Virus record (IMG/VR): IMGVR_UViG_3300048912_000151
Coordinates: 1 to 34,184 of that record
Source: a virus
DNA length: 34,184 nt
Strand: one strand, 5' to 3'
Shown here: positions 1-8,205 of the stretch, one piece after another
How positions within the stretch are numbered: position 1 is the first letter of the stretch
Layout of the letters: each line of letters begins with the position of its first letter
The notes under the pieces: model-generated
The model's database searches: none
The model's input: the letters and a program-made list of their open reading frames with translations, nothing else
Told to the model about the DNA's origin: nothing
Position numbers and translations under genes: made by a program

Positions 1-42
1 AGTTTGCCGCGAGCGCCCTAACGCTACCGCAGGTTATGTTGA

Positions 43-468
43 ATGAGAAGTAGCCCAGACGATCGCGCCGGTTCATTTTTTCGCAGCGGCGCACGAGCGG
101 CGCCGGACAAGGCGATGAGTGCGGATGCGAAGGTCATTTGGCGCAAGATTGTCGCCGGCAAGCCGGTCGATTGGTTTGATGCCGGTTCCTTGCCGTTGTT
201 GCGGCTTTATTGCGAGGCGCTTGACGGTGCGAACCGGTTGTCGGAGGGTTTGGCGGTATTGAAGGTCGGTTCGCCGGCCTATCGCGCGGCGCTCGCGGAC
301 TGGAAGATTCAATGCGGGATTGCGTCCAATCTGTCGAAGCAGTTGCGGCTCGGCGTACAGCACGCGGTCGAGCGCCAGGCGGCGAAGGCTGGTGAGAGCG
401 CGGGCGAGGCGCAGGCGGATGCGCTGATTGGCGGCGAGCCGGCGGCGGCGTTTCGGGTCGTGCAATGA
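43..468 (+). CDS. Terminase small subunit, P27-like
   Basis: This 141-residue protein probably recognises phage DNA at the packaging site and hands it to the large subunit. The helical core (about residues 25-110) carries the P27-type pattern of a Trp near the start, a central helix with LLRLYCEAL, and a basic C-terminal helix. An in-frame TGA lies directly upstream of the ATG, so the gene is complete at its 5' end; an ATG at 115 (MSADAK) is a shorter alternative. It overlaps the next small gene by ATGA and sits just before the large terminase, which is the strongest support. The family call is by pattern and position only. Confidence 0.7.
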   Translation: MRSSPDDRAGSFFRSGARAAPDKAMSADAKVIWRKIVAGKPVDWFDAGSLPLLRLYCEALDGANRLSEGLAVLKVGSPAYRAALADWKIQCGIASNLSKQLRLGVQHAVERQAAKAGESAGEAQADALIGGEPAAAFRVVQ

Positions 469-656
469 AGCCTTTAAGAGCGGGATTAACGCCTGCCGAC
501 GGTCCCTATTGGACTAAGGATAAGGTGGATCTGCGGCAGCGCTTGGTTGCGCTACGGCTGCAATATGGTGATGCCGCGTTTAATGCGGCATTAGAGAAAT
601 TAATGATAGTTGAGATGCCGCAAGCGGATGCCGAAAGCAGCGCCGGCCGTAGTTGA
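465..656 (+). CDS. Small hypothetical protein between terminase subunits
   Basis: A 63-residue, charged, probably helical protein of unknown function. It starts with an ATGA overlap with the small terminase and its 3' end overlaps the start of the large terminase by 29 bases, so it appears translationally coupled to both. It has no cysteines, signal peptide or membrane segment. Small ORFs are common between terminase subunits; a packaging accessory role is only a guess from position. Confidence 0.5.
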   Translation: MKPLRAGLTPADGPYWTKDKVDLRQRLVALRLQYGDAAFNAALEKLMIVEMPQADAESSAGRS

Positions 657-2163
657 AAGCCGGTCGAGCAAAATAATCCGCTTCGCGGAAAAGTACCTTG
701 TCGTGCCCGAGGGGGCGGACGTGGGCAAGCCGGTGCGCCTGCGCGAATGGCAGCGCGACATCATCCGGCAGATTTACGACACGCCGACGCGGCAGGCGAT
801 TGTCACGCTACCGCGCAAGAACGGCAAAACCGCGCTCTGTGCGATGCTGGTGCTGAGCCACGTGATCGGGCCGGAAAGCCAAAGGAATGCGCAGGTTTTC
901 AGCGCCGCACAGTCGCGGCAGCAGGCGGCTTTGGTGTTCGATCTGGCGGCCAAGATGATTCGCATGTCGCGAGAGTTGTCCGACCCGAACCTGATGGTCG
1001 TGCGCGATCACGCCAAAGAGCTGTTCAGCCCCTACACCGGCGTCCGTTACCGCGCTTTGGCGGCGGAGAGCGCGACGGTTATGGGCATTTCCCCCTCCAT
1101 GGTCATTCACGACGAACTCGGTCAGGTGCGCGGCCCGAGATCGGAGATGTACGACGCGCTCGAAACCGCGATGGGCGCGCATCCCCGGCCGCTGTCGATC
1201 GTGATTTCGACGCAGGCACCGACATCCTCTGACCTGCTCTCGCAGCTCATCGACTACGCGAAGACAGGCGCCGACCCACGCACGAAGCTAATTTTCTTCG
1301 GCGCGGACGACAGCGATCCGCTGGACGATCCGGCGACCTGGGCGAAGGCGAACCCGGCGCTTGGGGATTTTCTGAACCGGGATGAAATCGCCGGGCTCGC
1401 CGAGAAAGCCCAGCGGATGCCGGCGTTTGAGAGTGCCTTTCGCAACCTGCACCTGAACCAGCGCGTGTCCGCAAGCGCGGCGCTGTTCTCTGCCGGTGTC
1501 TGGAGTGCCAACGGCGGCGAGCCTGACATGGAGGCGTTTGTCACCGGCCCGGTTTATGGCGGGCTGGACCTGTCGGCACGGCAGGACCTCACGGCGCTTG
1601 TCTTGCTGGCGGAGGGGCCGCGCGGCTACTGGAACGTCTGGTGCCATTTCTGGACACCGGCCGACACGCTCCACGAGCGGGCGCAGCGCGACCGGGCGCC
1701 CTACGATCTTTGGGTGCAACAGGGGCACATGACGGCGGTGCCGGGTGTGACGATCGACTACGGCTATCTGGCAGCGCGGCTCGCGGTACTGCGCAGCCAG
1801 GTGAATTTCCGCGAAATCCAGTTTGACCGCTGGCGGATAAACGAGTTGAAGCAGACCCTACAGGCGCACGGCGTGCAAAACCTGCCGCTGACCGAGTGCG
1901 GCCAGGGTTACCGCGACATGGCCGGCGCGCTCGATGCGCTGGAGACAATGGCGTTGCAGGAGCGCCTGCGGCACGGCATGAACCCGGTCCTGACGATGTG
2001 CGCCAGTAACGCCACAGTGGTGATGGACCCGGCCGGCAATAGAAAGCTGGAGAAGAGCAAGTCGTCCGGTCGCATTGACGGCATGGTGGCCTTGGCGATG
2101 GCCGCTAAGAGCGCCACCGCGACGACACGGCCGGCATTCGACCATCGGGCGATGATCGCCTGA
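628..2163 (+). CDS. terL: Terminase large subunit, HK97 gp2-like (Terminase_1)
   Basis: ATP-driven packaging motor and headful or cos nuclease, 511 residues. The N-terminal ATPase has a Walker A-like PRKNGKT (about residues 62-68), Walker B plus catalytic Glu in SMVIHDE (about 157-163) and a coupling motif ISTQA (about 193-197). The C-terminal RNase H-like nuclease starts at GLDLS (about 312-316) with later acidic residues in QFDRW and RIDGMVALAMA. I chose ATG 628 because a TTG at 610 adds only six residues and the family usually starts close to the conserved helix. Length and motif order fit Terminase_1. It follows the small subunit and is followed by an intrinsic terminator. Confidence 0.93.
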   Translation: MPKAAPAVVESRSSKIIRFAEKYLVVPEGADVGKPVRLREWQRDIIRQIYDTPTRQAIVTLPRKNGKTALCAMLVLSHVIGPESQRNAQVFSAAQSRQQAALVFDLAAKMIRMSRELSDPNLMVVRDHAKELFSPYTGVRYRALAAESATVMGISPSMVIHDELGQVRGPRSEMYDALETAMGAHPRPLSIVISTQAPTSSDLLSQLIDYAKTGADPRTKLIFFGADDSDPLDDPATWAKANPALGDFLNRDEIAGLAEKAQRMPAFESAFRNLHLNQRVSASAALFSAGVWSANGGEPDMEAFVTGPVYGGLDLSARQDLTALVLLAEGPRGYWNVWCHFWTPADTLHERAQRDRAPYDLWVQQGHMTAVPGVTIDYGYLAARLAVLRSQVNFREIQFDRWRINELKQTLQAHGVQNLPLTECGQGYRDMAGALDALETMALQERLRHGMNPVLTMCASNATVVMDPAGNRKLEKSKSSGRIDGMVALAMAAKSATATTRPAFDHRAMIA

Positions 2164-2189
2164 ACACAACAGACACAACGCTCTGATCG

Positions 2190-2214
2190 GCCCGCTCGCA
2201 AGCGGGCTTTTTTA
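2190..2214 (+). terminator. Intrinsic terminator after terL
   Basis: A 7-bp perfect GC-rich stem (GCCCGCT / AGCGGGC, tetraloop CGCA) is followed immediately by six T residues. It sits in the 64-base gap between the large terminase and the capsid gene. It would separate packaging-gene transcription from head-gene transcription, or act as an attenuator. No clear promoter was seen in the short remaining gap. Confidence 0.85.
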
Positions 2215-2227
2215 TTGGACTGACAGC

Positions 2228-4183
2228 ATGCTGATCCGCAAACGGGTGTCTGCGGCGCCGCCGCCGGCTGCCGATCCGCTTGAGTTCGTGATGAGCGACG
2301 AGAGCGTCGATCGCATGGGCGATGTGATCGAGGCCGACGGCTGGCAGCTTCAGCACTTCCAGAACAACCCGATCGCGCTGTTCAACCATGACCCGAGTTT
2401 TCCGATCGGCACCTGGCGCGATGTCGGTGTCCGCAAGGGCAAGCTGACCGGCCGGCTGGAGCTGATGGAGCCGGTGTCGTACCGGCTGAAAGAGATCCAC
2501 GAGGCGGTCGCCGCCGGTGTTCTGCGCGCGGTTAGTGTCGGTTTCCACAGCGACAGTTTCGAGCCGCTCGGCAAGTCCGGCGGCGTCCGTTTCACCGAGG
2601 CCGAGCTGGTCGAGTGCTCGCTCGTCTCGGTGCCCGCGAACCCGAACGCCCTGGCGGTTGCCAAGGCGCTCGGCCTCTCCCGCGAGACGCAGAGCCTGCT
2701 TTTCGGCGCGCACGCCCTTGAGCAAGAGCCGGCGGCATCTCGCGGTTCCCCCGGCGCGCACGCCCAGGAGACGATCGTAAAATCAGGACATAGGACAATG
2801 AACTACAGCGAACGCATTCAGGCGGCGCAGCAGGAAAAGGTAAGTTTGCAGGACCAGTTGGCCAGTCTGCCCGATGTCGATGACGTCGAGCGGGTGACGG
2901 AGATCACCGCCAAAATCGGCGGGTTGGATCAGAAGATATTCGCGTGGGTGTCAGCGGAACAGGCGCTTGGCACTGAGGCGGCACCGATAACCGTGCCGAA
3001 AGAGCGGGTGACGGTGTACTCGCCGAACCAGGGGTTGCCACCCTCCGCGCCAAAGAGTTGGGCACAACCGAAGCGCAAGGAGACGGCGCCGGAGGAACAC
3101 ATCCTGCGGCACTTCGCGGCGACAGCCATTGCATACATCGAGCGTCTGCCGATCGAAGTGGCGCTGGCGAAGCTCTACGGCAGCTATGGTGATTTCGAAG
3201 CGACCAAGGGTGTTGTCGAGTGGCGCACCCGCGCCGCCACCGCGCCTGCAACCACGACCACCGCGGGTTGGGCCGCGGAACTGGCAGTGATCGGACAGGG
3301 CGCCTGGTTTAACGCGCTGATGGCCGGCAGCATCTTTCAGCCGGTCGCGAGCCGCGGGATGCAGATCACGTTGGGCCGCAATGCCTCGATCAGCATGCCG
3401 ACGCGGCAAGCGACACCGACGGTGGCGGGGTCTTTCGTGGCCGAGGGCGCGCCTATTCCGGTGCGTCAGGCAGCATTCACGGCGATCAATATCGGCCTCA
3501 AGAAAATGGCCGTCATCACCTCGTACACCCGCGAGATCGCCGAGCACTCGACGCCCGAAATCGAGACGATCCTGCGGCAGCTCATCATGGACGACACCGG
3601 CGTCGCGGTGGACACGGTGTTTATCGACGCGACCAGTTCGACAGCCGTGCGGCCTGCGGGCATCCGGGCTGGTGTCGCCGGTCAGACACCGACAACCGGT
3701 GGCGGGTTCAACGCGCTGGTCGGCGATATAAAACTGCTGGTCGGCATCCTCGCCGGAATGAATGCCCTGTCCAATCCGGTATGGATCATGAACCCGGTGC
3801 AGTCGATCAGCATCTCTCTGACACAGAATGCTGGCGGTGACTTCCCGTTCCAGGCCGAGATCAACGGCAACCGCCTGATGGGGTATCCGGTCGTGGTGTC
3901 ATCAACCGTGCCGGCCGGGATGATCATCCTGATCAACGCCGATGATTTGATGGTTGTTCAAGGTGATACACCGCGATTTGATGTCAGTGACCAGGCCACT
4001 CTGCACTTTGAAGACACCTCACCGCAGCAGATCAGCACGGTTGGAACACCGAATGTGGTGGCGGCACCAGTGCGATCTATGTTCCAGACTGACTCGCTCG
4101 CGCTCCGGATGATCCTGCCGATGAATTGGGCAATTCGCAGATTGCCGGCGCCGGTCGCGTGGATGACCGGCGTTACGTGGTAG
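2228..4183 (+). CDS. Fused prohead protease / major capsid protein (HK97 type)
   Basis: A 651-residue fusion. Residues 1-150 form an S78/U35 prohead protease, with catalytic His54 in LFNHD, Ser103 in AVSVGF and the conserved ECSLVSVPANP segment (129-139). Residues 191-250 are a charged helical delta/scaffold-like segment and residues 270-651 are an HK97-fold capsid protein. The protease would cleave the scaffold segment and itself inside the prohead. The start ATG follows the terminator region with little Shine-Dalgarno sequence. An internal ATG at 2798 (MNYSERIQ, residue 191), preceded by AGGACATAGGA-like sequence, could give a separate 461-residue capsid precursor. The fused arrangement is known in other phages. 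Unusually, the portal gene lies downstream of the capsid rather than upstream. Confidence 0.9.
   Translation: MLIRKRVSAAPPPAADPLEFVMSDESVDRMGDVIEADGWQLQHFQNNPIALFNHDPSFPIGTWRDVGVRKGKLTGRLELMEPVSYRLKEIHEAVAAGVLRAVSVGFHSDSFEPLGKSGGVRFTEAELVECSLVSVPANPNALAVAKALGLSRETQSLLFGAHALEQEPAASRGSPGAHAQETIVKSGHRTMNYSERIQAAQQEKVSLQDQLASLPDVDDVERVTEITAKIGGLDQKIFAWVSAEQALGTEAAPITVPKERVTVYSPNQGLPPSAPKSWAQPKRKETAPEEHILRHFAATAIAYIERLPIEVALAKLYGSYGDFEATKGVVEWRTRAATAPATTTTAGWAAELAVIGQGAWFNALMAGSIFQPVASRGMQITLGRNASISMPTRQATPTVAGSFVAEGAPIPVRQAAFTAINIGLKKMAVITSYTREIAEHSTPEIETILRQLIMDDTGVAVDTVFIDATSSTAVRPAGIRAGVAGQTPTTGGGFNALVGDIKLLVGILAGMNALSNPVWIMNPVQSISISLTQNAGGDFPFQAEINGNRLMGYPVVVSSTVPAGMIILINADDLMVVQGDTPRFDVSDQATLHFEDTSPQQISTVGTPNVVAAPVRSMFQTDSLALRMILPMNWAIRRLPAPVAWMTGVTW
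2783..2800 (+). promoter_or_regulatory. Possible internal ribosome site for capsid-only product
   Basis: AGGACATAGGAC lies just before the in-frame ATG at 2798, exactly at the boundary between the protease domain and the scaffold helix. Initiation here would yield capsid subunits in excess over protease, as assembly requires. The match to a Shine-Dalgarno sequence is only moderate, so this is suggestive. Confidence 0.4.
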
Positions 4184-4252
4184 CACGCCGATACGGCTGG
4201 CGGACACCGGCGCGCAACCTGCTGCGCCGGTACGTCACAAAGGAGAACACAC

Positions 4253-4708
4253 ATGCAGACGACGACGACACCGGAACAGGACGCACAACTGCGCGAGCGG
4301 CAGCAACAGATGATGCAAGCCGAGCAGCAGCGGGTGCAGGAGGGCAAGCAGGACTACCAGCAGCAGACCGAGCGGCGGCGGGCGCTGACCGATCTGACAC
4401 TGCGGCTTACCGAAAGCCAGACACCGACACCGACGCAGGAAGAGAACGACCTGGCAAAGCTCGGGCTGTTACACCCGGACGAAAAGGAAAATCCGAATAA
4501 TCCGGAGATGCCGCCGTTGCATGTGCAGCAGGCGTATCTGGAGACGGGCGAGAACAAGCCTGAGCCGGTGACGCCGCAACAGCCGCAACAGCCGGGGCGG
4601 CCGGCACCGGCACAATCGCCCGGTCAGCCACGCCGGCCGAACGAGCCGCCGCCGGAGCGGCAGCTCCCGGCAGCCGAGCGTAGCGTCCCGCGCGGCGAGC
4701 GGTCGTAA
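4253..4708 (+). CDS. Gln/Pro-rich hypothetical head-region protein
   Basis: A 151-residue protein with a strong Shine-Dalgarno AGGAG seven bases before the ATG. The N-terminal half is rich in Gln, Glu and Arg and is probably a helix or coiled coil. The C-terminal half is Pro/Gln-rich and disordered, with repeated PQQP-type motifs. It ends directly against the portal start codon (TAA then ATG). Function is not recognised. Its place between capsid and portal and its composition would suit a scaffold or head accessory protein, but that is inference. Confidence 0.6.
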   Translation: MQTTTTPEQDAQLRERQQQMMQAEQQRVQEGKQDYQQQTERRRALTDLTLRLTESQTPTPTQEENDLAKLGLLHPDEKENPNNPEMPPLHVQQAYLETGENKPEPVTPQQPQQPGRPAPAQSPGQPRRPNEPPPERQLPAAERSVPRGERS

Positions 4709-6085
4709 ATGGTGCAGAGCGTGGCCGGGATGCTGCAACGCATCCTGCGCCCGAGGGCCAAGGCGGCGCCGGTCACGCGATCAACCGGCGGCTATATTCC
4801 GCCGGAATGGCCGGTAAACTTCTGGCAGATGGGCTACGACCCGCTGCGCGTCGGTGGCGGCGCGATCGTGCATTCGTGCATCGCGGCCTACAGCCAAACC
4901 GCCGCGATGTGCCCGCCAACGCATTGGCGCTCGACCGGCGACGGCGGGCGAGAGCGGGTCACGAATTCGGCGCTGTCGCGGGTGCTGGTGAAGCCGAATA
5001 CGTATCAGTCTAGCTCGGATTTCGTCTTGAACCTCGTGGGCGCGCTCTACACCGACGGCAATGCCTACGCCTACGCGACGCGCAACAACCGCTACGAAGT
5101 CGCCGAATTGCACCTGATGGATAGCGGCTCGTCGGGCGCCTGGGTCGCCTCGAACGGCGAGGTGTTTTACACGATCGCCGGCAACCCGGTGGTCGAGCGC
5201 ATCCTCGACAAGGACGCGGCCAAGGCGGTGCCGGCGCGCGATGTGCTGCATCTGAAACTCGACGCCCGCGGCAACCCGCTGAAGGGCGAGCCGCCGCTGA
5301 CGAATGCGATGCTCGACATCGCGGCAAGCAATTCGATGGTTCGGCAGGCGCTGGACTTTGCCAACAACGCCGCGAAACCGTCCGGGGTGCTGACGACCGA
5401 CCAGCCGCTCGAAGATTGGCAGTCTCGCGAGATGCGGCAATTGTGGCGCGAGGCGACATCAGGGCCGAATGCCGGCGGGACGCCGATCCTGTCGAATGGG
5501 CTAAAATGGCAGCAGGTATCGTCGTCGTCGCGCGACGCGCAACTCGCCGAGTTGTTGCAGATCGCCGACGGGCGGATTGCCACCGCGTACCGCATCCCGC
5601 TCGCGCTCTTATCGCTGTGGGGCGCCCAGGTGCAGGCGCCCGGCGAAGATCAGATGCGGTTTTGGGTATCGTCCGCGTTTGGGTTCGCGCTCAACCACAT
5701 CGAGGACGGGATCGGCCGGTTTTTCGGCGTCAGCGGCTGGCCGCAGGAATATCTGGAGTTTGATACGCAAGCGTTGCTGCGATCGAACCAACGCGACCGG
5801 ATCGAGGCTCTGGCGCGCGGCGTGCAGGGCGGGATCTACGCGCCGAACGAAGCGCGGGCGATGGAGGATCTGCCGGCGGCCGAGGACGGCGACCAGCCAC
5901 GTGTCCAACAGCAGGTCGTGCCGCTGGACGCTTGGTCGCAGACGCCGCCGCAATCGCCGCGGCCGAATGCGCCGGCGGCACCACCGGCACCGGCGACGAC
6001 CGCGAACGAAAACGCCGCCGGGGACACCGCGGCGGCGAAGGCCGCGCTCGCGGCGATGCGGAGGCACTATGCCGGCACTCGATGA
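4709..6085 (+). CDS. Portal protein, HK97 family (Phage_portal)
   Basis: A 458-residue protein forming the dodecameric ring through which DNA enters and leaves the head and to which terminase and tail attach. Recognisable features are the N-terminal PPEWPVNFW region, the wing segment with GDGGRERVTNS and VKPNTYQSS, the central GNAYAYATRNN strand pair, and the clip/stem helices around ADGRIATAYRIPLALL. The last 60 residues are Ala/Pro-rich and look disordered. The start codon abuts the previous stop, so translation is probably coupled. Length is slightly above the usual 400-430 because of the tail. Confidence 0.9.
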   Translation: MVQSVAGMLQRILRPRAKAAPVTRSTGGYIPPEWPVNFWQMGYDPLRVGGGAIVHSCIAAYSQTAAMCPPTHWRSTGDGGRERVTNSALSRVLVKPNTYQSSSDFVLNLVGALYTDGNAYAYATRNNRYEVAELHLMDSGSSGAWVASNGEVFYTIAGNPVVERILDKDAAKAVPARDVLHLKLDARGNPLKGEPPLTNAMLDIAASNSMVRQALDFANNAAKPSGVLTTDQPLEDWQSREMRQLWREATSGPNAGGTPILSNGLKWQQVSSSSRDAQLAELLQIADGRIATAYRIPLALLSLWGAQVQAPGEDQMRFWVSSAFGFALNHIEDGIGRFFGVSGWPQEYLEFDTQALLRSNQRDRIEALARGVQGGIYAPNEARAMEDLPAAEDGDQPRVQQQVVPLDAWSQTPPQSPRPNAPAAPPAPATTANENAAGDTAAAKAALAAMRRHYAGTR

Positions 6086-6707
6086 GCTGGCCGAAGCCCT
6101 GGGCGGCGAACTCGGCGACATGGTGGCGCGCATCGAGCGCGACCTGATGCTGCGGTTTGCGGTCGAAATCGAGCGGCTGCGGGCCGAGCGCGCCGAGTTT
6201 GAGCTGCGGGTCGAGCGCGCGGTCGCCGAGCGGCTGGCTGCGGTGAAAGATGGGCCGCCAGGCCCGCCCGGAGAGAGCATTATCGGTCCGGCAGGCCCGC
6301 CCGGTGAGAGCATTGTCGGGCCACCGGGCGAGAGTATCGTCGGGCCACCCGGTCCGCCCGGTCCCGAGCCCTATGTCGGCGAGGTCTGCGGCCTGTGGGA
6401 TGCGGATCGCGAGTATCGGAAATACGACGTTGTTTGCTTTGACGGCGCCGAGTGGCGGGCCAAGCGCAATGCGCCGGGCGTCCTGCCGGGCGACGGGTGG
6501 GCGCTGGCGTCAAAGGCAGGGGAAAGAGGCAGGCGCGGGGAAATCGGCCCGCCCGGACAACGCGGATTGCCTGGGCCGGCACTGTCCATCAAAGAGTGGG
6601 TCGTAAAAGACTACCGCGCCGTGCCGGTCATGTCGGACGGCAGCGCCGGGCCGCCGTTGGATTTGCGCGCGCTGTTCGAGCTGTACCACGCCGAGGCGGC
6701 ACAATGA
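6069..6707 (+). CDS. Collagen-like virion protein with coiled coil and CBM-like module
   Basis: A 212-residue mosaic protein. Residues 1-60 are a charged coiled coil. Residues 62-100 are Gly-X-Y collagen-like repeats (GPPGPPGES units). Residues about 105-150 form a small Trp/Tyr-rich module (LWDADREYRKYDVV, DGAEWRAK, WALAS) resembling carbohydrate-binding modules of the chitin-binding type. A second short collagen stretch (GPPGQRGLPGP) precedes the C terminus. The ATG at 6069 is chosen because translation further upstream in this frame is only the Arg-rich shadow of the portal. It overlaps the portal by 17 bases and the connector by ATGA. Such proteins trimerise and may decorate the virion and bind surface glycans; this is inference from architecture. 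Confidence 0.75.
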   Translation: MPALDELAEALGGELGDMVARIERDLMLRFAVEIERLRAERAEFELRVERAVAERLAAVKDGPPGPPGESIIGPAGPPGESIVGPPGESIVGPPGPPGPEPYVGEVCGLWDADREYRKYDVVCFDGAEWRAKRNAPGVLPGDGWALASKAGERGRRGEIGPPGQRGLPGPALSIKEWVVKDYRAVPVMSDGSAGPPLDLRALFELYHAEAAQ

Positions 6708-7321
6708 GGCCGCTCTACACGACGATCGTCACACCGGCGGCCGACCGCAACCTTGTAACGCTCGACGATCTGCGCGAGCAACTGCGGGTGCGGCCGGGTG
6801 ATGTGGCGAATGATGCCTGGCTGAGCAAGGTCATTGCGCGGGCCAGCATGGCGGCCGAGCGCTACTGCAACCGGATTTTCGCGAAGCAAACCTATACCGA
6901 TATTTTTCTGGCGGGTGCCACCGGCTCCACCGGCGAGCCGCTGATCCTGTCACAGGCTCCGGTTGATCCGGCGTCGGTCGAGGTGACGTTGGACGGCGCG
7001 ATCATGACGACGGCAGATTACGCGGTGGAACCGTTGGCCGCGCATCTGTGGCGCACCGGCACGTACTGGAGCAACACCGCCGGCCTGTCCGTCACCTACG
7101 ACGCAGGCTTCTCACCGATCCCGGCGGACGTGCAGCAAGCGGTACTCGACCTATGCACGGCGGAAAATTCCGGCCGCGGACGCGATCCGATGCTGCGCGC
7201 CACCGAAAGTCCCGGCCTCGGGCGCCAGGAATATTGGGTCGGCGGCGTGCCGGGCGGCTCGCTCTTGCCGCAGGATATTGCATCGCTGCTCAACCCGTAT
7301 CGGCGGGGGCTTATCGGTTAA
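6704..7321 (+). CDS. Head-tail connector protein, gp6-like
   Basis: A 205-residue protein matching the helical head-tail adaptor family: an N-terminal VTLDDLREQLRV segment followed by helices with IARASMAAERYCNR, then a beta-rich region and a C-terminal VQQAVLDLC helix and PYRRG end. It would form the ring beneath the portal. ATG 6704 is chosen because it overlaps the previous stop as ATGA. Its own TAA stop borders the inserted RNA element downstream, so in the uninterrupted operon it would probably have overlapped the gp10-like gene. Confidence 0.8.
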   Translation: MRPLYTTIVTPAADRNLVTLDDLREQLRVRPGDVANDAWLSKVIARASMAAERYCNRIFAKQTYTDIFLAGATGSTGEPLILSQAPVDPASVEVTLDGAIMTTADYAVEPLAAHLWRTGTYWSNTAGLSVTYDAGFSPIPADVQQAVLDLCTAENSGRGRDPMLRATESPGLGRQEYWVGGVPGGSLLPQDIASLLNPYRRGLIG

Positions 7322-7719
7322 CATCTTCCCCGCCCTAAAGGGCAGGGATTTCCGTCGACAGGAGGGTGATGTTCCACCCCGGAGACTGAAGTGATCCAGG
7401 CCCCTTACTCGCAACCCTTTTCAGTGTCACCTGCCACCTTGCGGCGGAACGGGCTACGGAACCTTGGCCCAGAGCCGGGTGGCGTCATCGCCAGTAAATC
7501 CCAACCCTATCGGGCATGTTCATTTGACGGTCTAGCTTTTACGGCCAAGCCTATCTTGGCCAACCAGCAAACCAGATTTTCAAACAGCAGGCGACCACCC
7601 TACGCCTCTGCTTTGTCGGCGCAAAGCAGAGACGCTTTGGATTTGAGGCAATGTCGCCCTATCGGGCGACCCGCTATCCCTCCTCCCCCTGAAGGGGGAG
7701 GTTTCTCGCGGAGATTTCG
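7321..7719 (+). mobile_element. ORF-less HEARO/omega-RNA-like insertion element, copy A
   Basis: A 399-bp element between connector and gp10-like genes, clearly homologous over its full length to copy B at 8205-8604. Its left end has the hairpin CCCCGCCCT-aa-AGGGCAGGG and its right end CCTCCCCCT-ga-AGGGGGAGG, followed by TTTCTCGCGGAG. Boundaries are set by TTA on the left and ATGA on the right, which both copies share. The pattern of terminal hairpins, a conserved RNA between them and an ATGA right flank matches what is known of HEARO/IscB elements in the IS200/IS605-like group. No IscB or transposase ORF is present. The final GGAG supplies the Shine-Dalgarno sequence of the next gene. Confidence 0.75.
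7322..7670 (+). ncRNA. HEARO/omega-RNA-like structured RNA, copy A
   Basis: Several stems are visible: the left hairpin (7328-7347), GGCCAAG-cctat-CTTGGCC (7543-7561) preceded by the conserved GGTCTAGCTTTTAC, CTCTGCTTT / AAAGCAGAG, and TCGCCC-tatc-GGGCGA (7654-7669). Unpaired blocks such as CCCCTTACTCGCA, ACGGAACCTTGGCCC and TCAAACAGCAG are nearly identical in copy B. An omega-RNA read rightward would take its guide from the DNA just left of 7321, the end of the connector gene. Assignment to HEARO rests on recalled similarity and context, not on a covariance-model search. Confidence 0.55.
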
Positions 7720-8205
7720 ATGAACGGTGCCCGCGAACTTTTCCTTAATGCGCGACTGGACCTTAACGATACCCGACTGCGTGTGCGACTCGATGACATG
7801 CCGAACAAATTGCGCAAGCGGCTGGTGTCCACTATCGGACGGCTGACCCGCGAGTTGCTGGTCAAGGTCGAGGCGCGCGAGCCGGTGCGAACGGGGCGAC
7901 TGCGGCGGCTGACCGAAGCCTACGTGGACGATAATAAGATCAAGAACTTCGTGCGCGGGCGGGTGCGGGTGCTGCGGACGCGCGAGCACAACACCGCCGC
8001 CGCCGCCGGCGCACTCGAATATGGAAGCACCGGCCAGCAGTTCCCGGTGAGCGCCTATAGAAAACGCGGGTATGCCGTGCGCTGGTACACGCGGGTTGGC
8101 GGCATCAAGGAGATGCGGTTCATGCGCGGCCCGGCGACGATTATGCTGCCGAAGGCGCGGCGAGAGATCGAACGGGTGATAGACGAGGTTTTCGCACAAA
8201 ATTAA
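7720..8205 (+). CDS. HK97 gp10-like head-tail/tail completion protein
   Basis: A 161-residue basic protein with the HK97 gp10 pattern: an N-terminal LDDMPNKLRKRLV helix, the hallmark EPVRTGRLRR segment (about residues 55-64), an ALEYGS motif in the middle and a C-terminal amphipathic helix (REIERVIDEVF). It helps join or complete the tail. The ATG forms the ATGA at the right border of element A, and its Shine-Dalgarno (GGAG) lies inside that element. It is flanked on its other side by element B. Sequence appears intact despite insertions on both sides. Confidence 0.8.
   Translation: MNGARELFLNARLDLNDTRLRVRLDDMPNKLRKRLVSTIGRLTRELLVKVEAREPVRTGRLRRLTEAYVDDNKIKNFVRGRVRVLRTREHNTAAAAGALEYGSTGQQFPVSAYRKRGYAVRWYTRVGGIKEMRFMRGPATIMLPKARREIERVIDEVFAQN

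Noticed and set aside
4126-4500. ORF overlapping the capsid end in another frame
   Set aside because: The AGGAG-preceded ORF at 4253 explains the coding signal better.
7391-7723. 110-codon ORF inside element A (and its counterpart 8273-8605 in element B)
   Set aside because: Both are open by chance over the conserved RNA. Protein sequences diverge while stems and loops are kept, they start at GTG or TTG, and they run into the next gene's start.
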